Source of the DNA: Raphanus sativus
Taxonomy: Eukaryota > Streptophyta > Magnoliopsida > Brassicales > Brassicaceae
Length of the DNA stretch: 64,000 bases
NCBI RefSeq assembly: GCF_000801105.2
Contig: NC_079519.1
Span: 7,252,668-7,316,667, forward strand
Reading direction: 5' to 3'
In this document: in pieces, positions 26,250 to 38,607 of the stretch
Layout: each line of letters starts with the position of its first letter
Numbering within the stretch: the first letter of the stretch is position 1
Program-made: the position numbers and the translations under genes
Notes under the pieces: model-generated
Database searches by the model: none
What the model saw: the letters and a program-made list of their open reading frames with translations, nothing else
Told to the model about the DNA's origin: nothing

Positions 26250-28846
26250 CTAGATTTTGACCCGCGCTTCGAAAACGCGGGTATTATTTTCACTTTTATA
26301 AAATATATTATTTGTTTGTAATTATTGAATTTATTTATTTTAATAAAAAAAAATTATAATAAATTCGACACATAGAATATCTCTGATAAACTATGTATTT
26401 CTCTAGTTTTGTTTTATTCGCTTTTCAATCAACATATTTATTTGGCTTGTTGTTAAAATAAATAATTATAGAGTTTGATCTCCGCACCTCCGAGGATGTA
26501 TATTTTAAAAAATATGATGATATTTGTTTTCCATGTAATTATTAGGGTTTGACAAAATGAATCCGAAGAACAGAACTGATACCAATCCGTAAATATAGTA
26601 CCAAACTTGAACATAAATTGATTAAATATTCGAATTATTCAAAATTTTGTTAGTTAGAGAACCGAATCGGATCCGAACCGAAGTATTCGTGTACCTGAAT
26701 TTATCTAAAAATAGATTTATATACTTATATATTAATTTTTTTATATTTAATGTATATAAAACATCAAGAATGATACTTTTAAATTGGTTTAAAATACTTG
26801 AAAATATATATAGATAGTCAAAACAAATATCTGAAATAGTTAAAGTATACTCAAATCACCAAAAATACTTAAAATAATTATTGATTTCGTATCCAAATTT
26901 TTAAATCAAACCAATTGATATGTTAAGCTTAGGTATTCTGACATATATTATTTAAATTTATAGGTAATATATTACTTTATTTATATATTTTGAGAAATTT
27001 TAAATATATAGTGATTTAAAACTTTAAAAATAATTTAAATAGGTTATCCAAACCCAAACCAAACCCGCAAAGATCCGAATCAAACTCAAACAAAAATTTA
27101 GAAACATCCTAATAGGACTGAAACTTTGACCTCGAAAACCCGAAACGCAAACCGATCAGAACCAAACCCGTATGGATGTCTGAAAACCCATCCTTAGTCA
27201 TTATTATATATCGTATAACTTCATCATATAATTAATCGTATTTTATATGTACCATCATATAAGTTATCATATAATTAATAGTATTTAATATGTATCATCA
27301 TATAAATAATTACATATATTATATTTTAAAAACTTAATATGAAATATAAAAACCATAATTTGAGTTGGTATTTCAAATTGGGCTTTGTATTGTATTTTTC
27401 TTATATATATTGAAAACATTCTTTTATAATGGACTTAATAACTTAAGCCCATTACTTTTTCTATTTAATACTACTATCTTTGTTTCCAAACAATTTTTTT
27501 TTTAAAAGACTACAATCAATGTTTCCAAACACAACCAATTTTTTTAATACTCTTATCCAAGTATCCAAACACACCGAAATTGTACTTCAGCTTTAATAAG
27601 ATAGATTATGCTATAAACATATATATTGAAAAAAATATAATTAAGAAGCTTATAGCATTCTATTCAGGAGATAATGGACCAACAATTTTGTTATCCCTTT
27701 TATATTATTTGATAAGCACTATTATTAAATAAGCTTACCCTCATGTGTGATTAACCAAAATGCCATTATTTAGGTGTCATCCTTAGAGCACTTTTCATAG
27801 CTTTAAATAAAATACCCTTCTTTCACTAGATCAATTACCTAAAATGCCATTACTCATCTAACTTTGGTGTGACCATAATAAAAATCATACAACTTCGTTA
27901 TTTGGTTAGTATGTACATTGTCCTAAACCTTTTAAAAAAATACAGAAATTTAAACTATTTAAAGAGTTCCCATGACTATTAACATATTTTTTTTGTCTAA
28001 TGGTTTGTCCCCCATTGTCACATACTCGAACAAGAAAAGCTCCTTCAAATGTCAAACTCTTACTCATTACTAACACATAGAATAATCGCATCATATCAAA
28101 CAACATGAAAAGCTCCTTCAAATGAAGAATCATATCAAACAATTGTTATGATTTAATTATTTATATATTCATAAATGTGCATGAATTTTAAAATATTACA
28201 AGTTATGTTAACTAATGCAACTTTGATTTAATATCTTTTTCCATTTTTTCTGAAACAACATATATCAGATATACAAAACTTTACAAAATATATGTGCAAA
28301 TATAAGAGGGTGAACTGAACTACTTGAAGTTAAAAAAATAAAATAATTCAACTTTAATATAATTAAGAAAATAACAAAAATCGTTGCTCAATTTAAAAGA
28401 ATAGAAGTAACTCAACCAAAAATAAATATTTGAATTAATATAAGTATTAAATTTAAATCACATATCTAATTAAGATGGTAACATAATGATTTTTAATACC
28501 GTTTTAATTTATTAATTATACATATAAATTACAAAGACACTTAATACTTATAAACAAAAAAAAATATTTATTAATTTTATAATTTAGTTATTTCATAAAT
28601 GTTTGTGTGCACGGGAAAATCACCTAGAAATGTCCACAGTGTTGTGTAAGGATTCCACCATGAGAAGGGAGCAAACAAGTGCGACGACTCCAGAAAGCGT
28701 AGAAATGGCTATGAGGGTGATTTTGGAAATGAGCACCCAAACATACGGACTAAGAAGAACTCCATAAACACTCTCTAACAATAAATATATTGATCCAACT
28801 ATTACCTTTTCTAAGTAAATTTTTTTTTATGTTTAAATAGTATAGA
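26250..28846 (-). mobile_element. Non-autonomous Helitron
   Basis: Read on the minus strand it starts TCTATACTATTTAAACAT (from 28846) and ends with a CCGCG..CGCGG hairpin and GGTCAAAATCTAG (to 26250), set between A and T. Its 5' end is close to that of the Helitron at 14592-16678, so the two are probably one family. At 2,597 bp it has no Rep/helicase. A second Helitron-like terminus in the opposite sense (GTGCACGGGAAAATCACCTAG region, about 28606-28626) lies inside and may be a nested remnant. A short frame at 28651 is unassigned. Confidence 0.78.
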
Positions 28847-29177
28847 TGAGAAAATATATGTAATGGAAAATATAAATAATGGAAAAAATGGAAAATATGA
28901 ACAAAATATAAGTAAAAACAGGTATACAAAAGTGATTACAAAAGTATAAGATTTAAAAATCAAAAATATTTTTAATATGTTATTGTTTTCAAAAATTTAA
29001 TAAAATAATAAGCATATAAATTTTAATAAAATATATAAACTAATAAATATTCATAAGAGAATTGTGCCTGTATATGCGTGTAACACACCTAGATAAGTTA
29101 TGCCCGCTCAAGCGGATTTAATCATTTTACAATTACTAATTAAATATCATGATAAGTTATTGTTTTTGATCTTTAAG
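28847..29177. other. AT-rich spacer
   Basis: No gene. A CACACCTAG at about 29086 could be another decayed Helitron end, too weak to call. Confidence 0.5.
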
Positions 29178-29808
29178 CAGTGTTTTGAAAACCGGATCGG
29201 ACCGGCCGGTCGAACCGGTCCGACCGTGACTCGCTAAAGAAGCCGAGTCCGGTTTGGTTTAAAACCCGGATTTGATAAAAACCAGTAAAACCGGCTGAAA
29301 CCCGGTAAAACCGGTGATCCGGTTTAACTTTAAAACCCGGTTCTTAAAAATTAACATATAGTTAAGTGTTTTTAATTATTACTATCTAAATTTTAATATT
29401 TTATAATTAGTGTTCAACTATCACTATTTAGTTGATTTTTTATTTTTCTAAGAAAAAATGTGAAAAATATATTTTTGAGTCTCATATACTAATTTTATTT
29501 TACCATACTCTTAAAATTTGAAATGTTAGTTGTAAAAATAAATAAATATGATTGTTTTAGCTGTAAATCATTTGTTTTTTTTTTAATATTTAGTTTATAT
29601 AGTAATCAGATTTATGTTTGTTGTTTATTTTGAGTTAATAAAAAAAATAGAGAAAGTATTATATGTAGAAGTAAAATTTATATAGTATAAATATATATAA
29701 TATATATTTTTATATAAATAAAAAACCCGGTTCGACCGGTTGAACCGGTCTAACCAGTCAACCAGTAGTTTTACCGAGTCAGTATCCGGTCCGATTTTCA
29801 AAACATTG
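29178..29808. mobile_element. hAT-type MITE
   Basis: The left end CAGTGTTTTGAAAACCGG and the right end CAATGTTTTGAAAATCGG (reverse-complemented) are inverted repeats. They are flanked by a perfect 8-bp duplication TCTTTAAG (29170-29177 and 29809-29816). CCGGTT-rich subterminal repeats occur on both sides. The 8-bp duplication and CA..TG ends define hAT. It is 631 bp with no transposase. Confidence 0.9.
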
Positions 29809-29816
29809 TCTTTAAG

Positions 29817-30968
29817 CATTTTTACAGAATATCAAATTATTTATATATGAAATTTATTTATCAGAATATATATTCATTATTGCGTTAATTTCTTGAAAGG
29901 TTTCATATATATATTAGAAATATTTTTAACTATATATTTTTGCAACTAATTTTATTTATGATTAAAATATATTCTTTTAGATGATAATATATATATAGAA
30001 ATAATTGTTTAATCTTTATTAAAGGTATTCTTGATAATAACAAAATATGTATATGAATTATCTTTTTTTTTTAATTTTTTTTATTATATCAGTTTTAATG
30101 AGTTATCTGATTTCATAAAGCTTAGATTCGTTTTTATGTTTGAGTTTTATTACATTAAATCATAGTTACTAAATATTTTTTAATTACTCAATATGTGTTA
30201 TTAATTAAAAGACTATGATAATAAATTATTATTTTATTTCATTTGAAAATTCTTACATATTAATTATATTTTTTTGAAAATTTCTTTGTACACATATGTA
30301 TTATATAGAAATAAATCTTAAAGTCACTTAATATTCTCTTTTCAGTTATATAAAATTAAGAATTTTATTAGATTAATATTTAGTTATATACTTTATGTTT
30401 TCAAATTTATATTTTAAAAAAAAATCAGATAACAACACAACATACATAAAGAATTATATTTATATTTTAAAATATTTTTAGATTTTGGATAAATCTTACT
30501 ATTATTAATTTTAATCAATTATCTAATCAATTAAATTAGTTTTTTTAGCTTACTTATATATTTTGTTCATTAAGAGTAGTATCGATATTAACCACTCTAA
30601 CTTTTAAAGTGAAAACTCCGTTGCGAAAAATCACTTCGCAAATAATAGTATAGAACAAAACAATGTTGGCCACTAAATATGTGACATATGGACTGAAAGT
30701 TTCTCCATGAGAGATGTAAAAAGAATCGACCGTAACCTTTTCCCTTCTTTTTCTTCCCTCTCTCCACCTTTTCTTTATTTTTACTATTTTTTTCTTCTCA
30801 GAAATCTAATGAGATATTTTCCCACTGCAGATGCTCTTACACCACAACTATAGATACCAAGAGACCAGCCACCCCTTGAACCGAAATAAGAGACCCCCAA
30901 ACGAGTAGAAATATAGTGTCTTGTAGAAAGTGAAAAGAAATACCGTTTATTCATAAAGGAAGAGATAA
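29817..30968. other. AT-rich spacer, 3' flank of the cystatin-like array
   Basis: No gene is recognised. A block at about 30575-30660 (CACTTCGCAAATAA) resembles 16915-17000, probably remnants of one old repeat family. Confidence 0.55.
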
Positions 30969-31974
30969 CTAGTTAGTTATACTATGCTTTCTTTTCTTTT
31001 TTCTTGTAATGGACGCTTCCTTTGAAATGGGCGCTTTCTTTGCAAAGGACTCTTCATCAACACAAGTTACTGCCAACACAAGTTGAATAGGCATCACTAT
31101 ATTCCTCATTACAACAACAAGAACAATCAATGGTCCTTTCTACACTAAAAGTACAACTTGCAAAGTGAACATTTTAAACTGATTGCCTTGATTTTTTACT
31201 AAGGCAAGGATAATGAAATAACACAAGCTTCCTCTACACAGGACTACTACAACAATATGATTTCAGATGATGTCTACTTAACAAAGTGAAGAATTTTACT
31301 TAGTAAAGAAAATCCAACTAATTCCAAGAAAATAATACCTTGTTGATTGGGTTTAAGCCTGCAGAAGCTGTGTACAATCTCTCTACAGAAAACATGGATG
31401 ACCTTAGCTTGAAACAATTTTGTCTGGTTCCAGGAATCTTTGGCTACAAATGTGATGAAGTAGAACTTTCCGCTGTTCAAGTAAATATTTGTTTTCTCAA
31501 CCTCAACTAACTCAAAACTAGTCCCCTGATTTTAATCAAAACACAAACCAAATAAAAAATTTTCACAATTCTTGACAACACTGACTAAAAAAAGTAAACC
31601 ATCATCACCTCTCTTTTGTTGTAAATCTCAACGGCTTCTGCAGCCAGTCTACCAAAGTAGACCCTACCGGTATCTGGTTTGCCGAGTGGATAGACTTCAT
31701 CGAGAAACGCAGGCTGAAAATCGAAAAGGTAACGCAGCTTGGAGAAATCGACATCAAAGCCCTGTGACTTCACGATCTGGTCGTTCATGATACGATACTC
31801 CTCCGCTAGTGTGTGATTGTGAATCCGTTCGTCAAGTTTCCCTCGAATCTTCTCCAAGAGAAGCTCCGTATCTTCGGGCTCTTTTCCAGGGAAGTACATT
31901 GTGCAAGCGCTCACGCATTTAGGATCCCACGGGTCAGTGATGATCTCGTAATCGATTGTGCTTGATGAAGCCAT
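30969..31974 (-). CDS. Cystatin-like superfamily protein, copy A
   Basis: A member of a Brassicaceae-expanded cystatin/monellin-like family of uncertain function. Exons 31609-31974, 31339-31525 and 30969-31069 join in phase to 217 residues. Exon 1 gives MASSSTIDYEIITDPWDPKC and a segment ending EIYNKRE. Exon 2 gives the beta-strand-rich part (YFITFVAKD, KVIHVFCREIVHSFCRLKPN). Exon 3 is a Lys/Arg-rich tail (TRKKKRKHSITN) that could be a nuclear localisation signal. The QxVxG cystatin inhibitor motif is not obvious, so protease inhibition is not claimed. Synteny suggests the AT5G56910/AT5G56920 pair (from memory). It looks intact. Confidence 0.82.
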
Positions 31975-33239
31975 CACAAACCCTAGTTTCTCAAGTTTGT
32001 GTGTGTGGGGGGTGGTAAAAGACGAATGATTTTTACTTTTGTCGGGAAGGGAAGTATTTACATATTTGTTCGCATCTTTCAGTTTAGAGCGCTTAAGCCC
32101 ACAAAGTATCAGATCTTTATTCGATTGTGCCCATATTTATTGTTATTTTTCTTTTAGTCCTCCTCTTTCTTATAGTTTCTCGTTTTGTGTGTGTACTTGT
32201 TTTTTTGTATTAGTTGTATAATCAAATATTAAATATTACAAAGATTAAAAAGTATTTAGGAAAAACATCAAATATTATAAAACCAAAAAATTATTTTTGA
32301 AGCTTTAAAGTGTTTTTTTCCAAAATTAAAATTTCAAACTTTATTTCAAAATTGTTTGTAATTTATTCTATAATCCTTATATTTTTTATAATTAATATAG
32401 ATCCATAATATTTTTACAAATAGCTAGAACATACAAAAAACATATTATAACAATATTAATTAAATAAAATCTTAAACTAAATATTTTTTATATACTAAAG
32501 TGTAAGACACCTGGCGAATCAAATGCTGACATGTGGAATATGTTTTAAAATAACTAAAATCAACACACAAAAAAATATTTTGATTCTAAATTTTCTCAAG
32601 TCTTAATATATAACAAAAATCTTTTTCTCCAATCACCAACACCAACTTTGCATTTGTTATTGTCAACTTTAAAACCTCAAAACTTTATGTAAATTGAAAC
32701 AAAATATAGAACATCATTTATATTGAAAAGTGAGAGTATCAAAATTCAATATCTATCAAAAACGAAACAAATAACAAATACTAATTCATGTGTTTTATAT
32801 TATAAATAGTTTAGAATTTTTTTTTTCAGAATTTAAGTTTTTTTTTTTATATTTCAATGCAACTTTGGTAATTATTAAATATTGTATAACCAATAAAATC
32901 ATACATGTTTTTAATGATTGGTGTAGTTTTTTAAAGTAGGAAATTTCTTAATATCGATGCTTTTATCTAAAACTACTTATGTTAAAAAATAGAGAGAGTA
33001 TTGCTTTTAAAAACGGATATCGACATGTTCCACTATATATATATATATATATCTACATAAATTTTATAATATTTTATTCACTAAATTAGCTATTTGTTAT
33101 TCAACTTTTGAAAAATATGTTACATTTTAAATTTCGTAATGAAATATTTTACATCAATCTTTTTAATTTTTTTAATATTTGTATTGTTTTGGATCTGATC
33201 GGTAAAAATATGGATTTTTACAGAGATTCGGAACATCAG
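31975..33239. other. Promoter of copy A and AT-rich spacer
   Basis: The first 50 nt upstream of copy A are GTGTGGGG-rich. Beyond about 32220 the sequence is AT-rich with no recognised gene. Confidence 0.55.
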
Positions 33240-34262
33240 ATATCCAAAAGAATACATATTGAATCGAATAGAAAAATGTAGTGGAGAGCATCATGGATTT
33301 TTTTTCCTTTTTGTAGTGGACGAGTTATTCGCAATGGAATCTTCATCATCAAATGTTGATTTCTTTGTAGATTCACTCTTCAACTTCTTAATTTCTTTTA
33401 ACTCTCTAGAGTTTTTGGGATCGCCATTGATTACATACTTATATGAAAAGCTAAAACCCAAGTTCTTTCTCAAAAAAAAAAGCTAAAACCCAAGTTGCAC
33501 TATATAGATGGCATCATCCTGATAAGTCAAATCATGCAAGGGCAGAGAAGCGATTTGCAAGCTCACTCATCGTCCTTTGCTCTCATCTCCTTCTGCTATA
33601 TTTTCATAAGTAGCTGTTGATGACCGTTGCTCTTTTCTCTTGAGCTGGGCTGCTTACTTGTGGGTTTGAATTAATGCACCCGGATTTAATTTTCAACCTT
33701 GGTGGAAAATCAAAGACCAAAATCAACAAACGAGTTCTAGAAGAAATATGTGCAACTTAGAAATTGAAAAGAAATACTCTTTTGTCACAATGAAGAGATA
33801 CTAGTTAGCTATACCATGTTTTCTTTTCTTTTTTCTTGAAATGGACGCTTTCTTTGCGAAGGACTCTCATCATCACATGTTACAGGCAAAACAAATTGAA
33901 CGCATTATTATATTACTCGTTACAACTATAAGAACACTTCTAAACTAAAAATTGCAAAGTGAACATATTGTCTTGATTTTAAATTGTAATACAGATGCAT
34001 TCAGGCTAAAAGTTTAAAACCAAGGTGAACTACAAAGATGGAATCATCCTTGATAAATCAAATGAAGCAAGGGCAGAGAACCGATTCGTAAGCTCACTAA
34101 ACGTCCTTTGCTCCTTCTCATCTCCTTGTGCTCTGTTTTCATAAGTAGCTGTTGATGACGGATGTTCTTTGCTCTTGGGCTGGGCTGCTAGCGTATCACC
34201 GAGGACCAAATCATCAACTTGTGGGTCTGAATGAATAAACCTTCGTTTAATTTTCAACCCTG
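33240..34262 (-). repeat. Two degenerate tandem units between cystatin-like genes
   Basis: Two units of about 500 bp (about 33280-33700 and 33810-34262) each contain a decayed cystatin-like exon 3 (DDE..FAKKAS-type peptide on the minus strand) followed upstream by a second shared segment. In the right unit that segment is an open 75-codon frame (34030-34257: VDDLVLGDTLAAQPKSKEHP, FSELTNRFSALASFDLSRMI) which I do not recognise; in the left unit it is broken. They look like leftovers of duplications of the array. Confidence 0.6.
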
Positions 34263-34313
34263 GTAGAAGTCAAAATACCAAAATCAACAAACTAGTAGAA
34301 ATAAATATGTAAT

Positions 34314-35291
34314 TTAGAAATTGAAAAGAGCTATACCATGCTTTCTCTTCTTTTTACTTGTAATGGGCGCTTTCTTTGCAATAGACTCTTCATCATCACA
34401 TGTTACTGCCAACACAATTTGAATACACAATTATGTTTCTTTATCACAACATCAAGAACAATAAAAAAAAATAGAACTTGCAAAGTGAACATTAAAACTA
34501 ATTGTCTTATCGTGACAAAAAAAAAACTAATTGTCTATAATTTCTACTTAAGGCCAGGACAACGAACATAAGGTACACAAGCTTCTTTGTATTTCCAAAG
34601 GACCACAACAATAAGATTTCTGATGATATCTACTCAACAAAGTAAAGAAAATCCAACTAATTTCCAAGAAAAAAACAATACCTTGTTGATTGGGTTTAAG
34701 CCTGCAGAAGCTGTGTACAATCTCTCTACAGAAAACATGAATGACCTTAGCTTGAAACACTTTTGTCTGGTCAAGCGGATCTTTGGCTACAAACGTGATG
34801 AAGTAGACCTCTCCGCTGTTGGAGTAAATATTTGCTTTCTCAACTTCAACGAACTCAAAATCAGTCCCCTGATTTAAAAAAAAAAAACACACAGATCAAA
34901 ATCAAAATTCTAAAAAAAAATCGAGTAAACAGGAGATCACCATCACCTCTGTTTTGTTGTAGATCTCAATGGCTTCCGCAGAGAGTCTACCGAAAAAGTC
35001 CCTGCCGGTGTCGGTATCGATATCATCGAGAAACGCAGGCTGGAAATCGAAAAGGTAACGCAACTTGAGGAAATCAACATCAAAGCCCTGTGACTTGACG
35101 ATCTGGTCGTTGATGATACGTTGCTCCTCAGCTTGTGTGTGATTGTGGATCCGTCTGTCACGTTTCCCACGAATCTTCTCCAGCAGAAGCTTCGTACCCT
35201 CGGGCTCTTGTCCAGGGATATACATACTACACGCCCTCACACATTTAGGATCCCACGGGTCAGTGATGATCTCGTGATCTGAGGAAGCCAT
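34314..35291 (-). CDS. Cystatin-like superfamily protein, copy B
   Basis: Exons 34947-35291, 34682-34868 and 34314-34405 join in phase to 207 residues, with exon structure parallel to copy A. Exon 1 starts MASSDHEIITDPWDPKC and contains IVKSQGFDVDFLKLRYLFDF. Exon 2 contains FEFVEVEKANIYSNSGEVYF. Exon 3 ends in a basic tail (TSKKKRKHGIALFNF). It lacks the short VYPLGKP insertion of copy A. A frame-preserving gene model and high similarity to copies A and C support function, but the role is unknown. Confidence 0.82.
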
Positions 35292-35449
35292 CACAAACCC
35301 TAGTTTCTCAAGTTTGTGTGGGGGTTAAAAGACATACTTGTAAAAGAAGCTTTTAAACGACTTCGTTTCGCTCCTCCAGTTCTTTTTCTTTTGCGTTTAA
35401 TAACACTAAAGCCCACAAAGTATGATATCTATATGGTCGCATGCATGGT

Positions 35450-35835
35450 CCAATTAGAGGAGTGGAAGCATGTTGTTGAAGATGATTGTATTCGTCTCCA
35501 ATATCCTTTAAACCGAGTATTATAACCCAAGAAGACATAAGGCAATGATCTTGGATCAAACTTAGTTGCTGTATAATCTCGTATAGAAGGAAAGCATGAG
35601 CATCCAAAAGACCTTAGAGCAGTGTATACTAGAGCCTTCTCAAGTAACTTCTGATGTGGACTCATGTTTTGTTTTTCCAGAGATGATGTAGGCAGAAGAT
35701 TGATGAGATAAATCGCTATACACAGTATTTGGGAGGCAGCTTACTATCAAAGAGCATGGGGACAGCCAACATTGTGATGTGCATATGTTTTCTCTCAGCA
35801 AGTTCGCTTTATGCTTATCTTGGCTTTTTAGGACA
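35450..35835 (-). pseudogene. Copia integrase fragment
   Basis: The minus strand reads AERKHMHIT, then SKLPPKYC, then after a frameshift YLINLLPTSSLEKQNMSPHQ and FGCSCFPSIRDYTATKFDPR with VFLGYN. This is the C-terminal part of a Ty1/copia integrase in the usual order. It has no LTRs, reverse transcriptase or long frame: a small scrap between cystatin-like copies B and C. Confidence 0.85.
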
Positions 35836-36198
35836 CTTGAATATGGTTTCACTAGTGTAAAACGTAAATGAATTATATATACAAAGTTTAATCTTAGCTG
35901 GGGATACATCATACTGGAATTCTCAAACTTCAACCCTCCCCAGAAATTACATAATTATTCTTCAAACCTCATAACAAAAGAAATGGTTATTACACAACAT
36001 AATTAGAGAGACCAAGAGACAACCCACCCCTTGAACCGAAATAAGAGACCACCCAGACGATTAGAAATATATGTGTAACTTAGGAATTTGAAAGAAATAA
36101 TGTTTTTTTTGTCATAAAGAAGAGATAACTAGTTAGTTATACCATGCTTTCTCTTCGTTTTTCTTGTAATGGACGCTTCCTTCGCAAAGGACTCTTCA

Positions 36199-37021
36199 TC
36201 AACACATGTTACTGCCAACACAAGTTGAATACGCATCACTATATTTGTCATCACAACAACAAGAACAATCAAAAGTTCTTGATTTTCAACTTATTAAGCA
36301 AGGAAAAAGACATAAGTTACACAAGCGTCTTCGTATTCTCCCCACGAGACCACAACAATATACTATAACAAAGCAAAGAAAATACAACTAATTCCAAAAA
36401 AAAAAAACAATACCTTGTTGATTGGGGTTTAAGCCTGCAGAAGCTGTGTACAATCTCTCTACAGAAAACATGAATGATCTTAGCTTGAAACACTTTTGTC
36501 TGGTTCCAAGGATCTTTGGCTACAAATGTGATGAAGAAGACCTCTCCGCTATTCGAGTAAATATTTGCTTTCTCAACCTCAACGAACTCAAAACCAGTCC
36601 CCTGATTTCAAAATCACACACAGATCAAAATTCATAATTCAAATTTTTTTGACAAACAGGAGATCATCATCACCTCTGTTTTGTTGTAGATCTCAATGGC
36701 TTCCACAGAGAGTCTACCGAAAAAGTCTCTGCCGGTATCGGTATCGATATCATCGAGAAACGCAGGCTGGAAATTGAAAAGGTAACGCAGCTTGGAGAAA
36801 TCAACATCAAAGCCCTGTGACTTCACGATCTGGTCGTTAATGATACGATAGTCGTCAGCTAGTGTGTGATTGTGAATCCGTTCGTCAAGTTTCCCTCGAA
36901 TCTTCTCCAACAGAAGCTCCGTATCTTCGAGTTCTTTTCCAGGGAAATACATGCAGCACGCCCTCACACATTTAGGATTCCACGGGTCGGTTATGATCTC
37001 GTAATCTGAGGAAGCCATCAT
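36199..37021 (-). pseudogene. Cystatin-like superfamily gene, copy C, frameshifted
   Basis: Exons correspond to 36674-37021, 36414-36601 and a third starting at 36211. Exon 1 is intact (ASSDYEIITDPWNPKC; it has two ATGs in a row, and the second matches copies A and B). Exon 2 is 188 nt instead of 187: one extra G in GATTGGGGTTT (about 36423-36427) shifts the frame after CRLKP. Spliced normally, the new frame stops within five codons of exon 3 (36199), so the basic tail is lost. The inhibitor-like core is otherwise complete, so a shortened product remains possible. Confidence 0.75.
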
Positions 37022-37167
37022 AAACCCTAGTTTCTCAAGTTTGTGTGGGGGTTAAAAGACATACTTGCAAAAGAAGCTTTAATAACACTTGGTTTCGCTC
37101 CTCCAATTCTTTTTCTTTTTTGCGTTTAATAACACTAAAGGCCCCTTGTTAAAAAAAATAACACTAA
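37022..37167. other. Upstream flank of copy C and Harbinger target site
   Basis: Resembles the flank of copy B (CAAGTTTGTGTGGGGGTTAA). It ends in TAA (37165-37167), the left copy of the Harbinger target duplication. Confidence 0.7.
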
Positions 37168-37183
37168 GGTGATGATTGTTTTG

Positions 37184-37229
37184 TTAGATTCTAGATTCTA
37201 GATTCTAGATTCTAGATTCTAGATTCTGG
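37184..37229. repeat. Subterminal TAGATTC heptamer array
   Basis: About six tandem copies of TAGATTC lie just inside the left Harbinger end. The right end has only one related copy (AGATTCTA). Subterminal repeats are often transposase-binding sites; that role is inferred. Confidence 0.8.
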
Positions 37230-37461
37230 TTTTAGATTTTGGTTTTGCAGTAGATTTTGTTTTTTTTTTAAAACTTGATTGGTGGTTTAGATTTTAGTTT
37301 TTAGTTTCTGGTTTTTGTTCTTAAAAATAATAAAATGAAAATATTATTAATAGTAAAATATTTATCACTGAAAAATAAAAAAAAATAAAAACTATTATCA
37401 AAGCATACATGAACTAATTAAAAATTATTTTAAAATAATAAATTCAAATATAAAATAAAAA

Positions 37462-38607
37462 TTATCTCGAATCCCACAAAGATGCAGCAATTTCATCTCG
37501 AATGCCTTGCATATTACTGTTATTATTTTCTTCGTCTTCATCTGAATCAGAGTCTTCAGTTGGTCCATTACCAGTTGTATAGTCCGAATCAAAATCAACA
37601 TCTCCTAAATTTGATAACCTGATAAAATTATGTAGCGCCATTGAAGCTGCAACAACTCTTCTTTGAACATGTATGCTGTATCTTGGCTTCTCTCTTAAAA
37701 CCCGCCATTTTCCTTTCCACACGCCAAAAGTCCTTTCAATAACAGATCGTAGAGAAGAATGTCGTTTGTTAAACATTTCTTTATAGCTACTGGGCGGACT
37801 AGCTCCATCGTACTGGCTCGGATGATATCTTTCCCCTCTATACGGAGTAAGAAATCCAGGTCGAAGAGGATAACCAGAATCTCCCAAATAATATTTTCCA
37901 AAAGGTGCAGTCGGAAATTGATGAGGCCCCTCCATTGCTAGAGCTAGAACTTTTGCATCATGAGCTGATCCCGGAATACCTATATATGCATATGTAAACA
38001 ACATGTCCATATTGCATATAGCTAAAACATTCATGCTCGTGTCACTTTTCCTGTTCCAATATTTTTCTGAATCTTTTCCCGCAATAGTGACAGGAACATG
38101 TGTTCCATCGATTGCTCCGATGAATCCTTTAAAGTAAGGCCAATAATTTCTATTAGATTGTAACCTAGGATGAGGTTGTGTGAGCTCATCTGGACCAGGT
38201 TTAAGTAAATGAACCGCCATTTTTTCGAGAGCACTCAGCACTTCATGGAATTTCCTGCTTATGGTTTCCTGTGAATGACCAAATATCTTCCCAGCATACC
38301 TCTGAGTTACATTTTGAGCACATATGTTAAGGAATATTGCAACACTTTCCTCGATGCTAACATTATCAGTCTCTTTCAACTGGTAGTCCTCCTTAAGCTT
38401 TTCACATAACTGAATGTATACCCCCGGATACATTCGAATTATGTTATAGCATTGGACGTCGTGACCATGAAGTAATTCATATACATATCGTCGACCACGT
38501 TCTGGATCCAGGTTCATTCGTTGCCTTTCTATACTCACACAATAAGGATCGATGAAGGATTCTCCAAAATTAATGCTTCCATCTTCTGCTTCATCATCTT
38601 CAAGCAT
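37462..38607 (-). CDS. Harbinger transposase (DDE_Tnp_4, HARBI1-like)
   Basis: An uninterrupted 381-residue frame. An N-terminal helix-turn-helix-like part (QETISRKFHEVL, about residue 113) precedes the DDE nuclease domain. Asp167 is in GAIDGTHVPV, Asp243 in YYLGDSGYPL and Glu291 in VIERTFGVWKGK; all three catalytic positions are present. The tail is acidic (DSDSDEDEENNN). The start is the first ATG of the frame. A short upstream exon (AAAGAAGC...) is possible because an acceptor-like TTGTTAG precedes in-frame codons. It pairs with the Myb-like ORF next to it. The frame is apparently functional, which is unusual in this window. Confidence 0.93.
   Translation of the reverse strand: MLEDDEAEDGSINFGESFIDPYCVSIERQRMNLDPERGRRYVYELLHGHDVQCYNIIRMYPGVYIQLCEKLKEDYQLKETDNVSIEESVAIFLNICAQNVTQRYAGKIFGHSQETISRKFHEVLSALEKMAVHLLKPGPDELTQPHPRLQSNRNYWPYFKGFIGAIDGTHVPVTIAGKDSEKYWNRKSDTSMNVLAICNMDMLFTYAYIGIPGSAHDAKVLALAMEGPHQFPTAPFGKYYLGDSGYPLRPGFLTPYRGERYHPSQYDGASPPSSYKEMFNKRHSSLRSVIERTFGVWKGKWRVLREKPRYSIHVQRRVVAASMALHNFIRLSNLGDVDFDSDYTTGNGPTEDSDSDEDEENNNSNMQGIRDEIAASLWDSR

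Noticed and set aside
28606..28626. Plus-strand Helitron 3' end
   Set aside because: CACCTAG is present but the stem is weak, the next base is A rather than T, and no 5' partner was found; left as a remnant inside the Helitron 26250-28846.
37184..37229. Possible CRISPR-like array
   Set aside because: Heptamers are directly adjacent with no spacers, in a plant transposon end.
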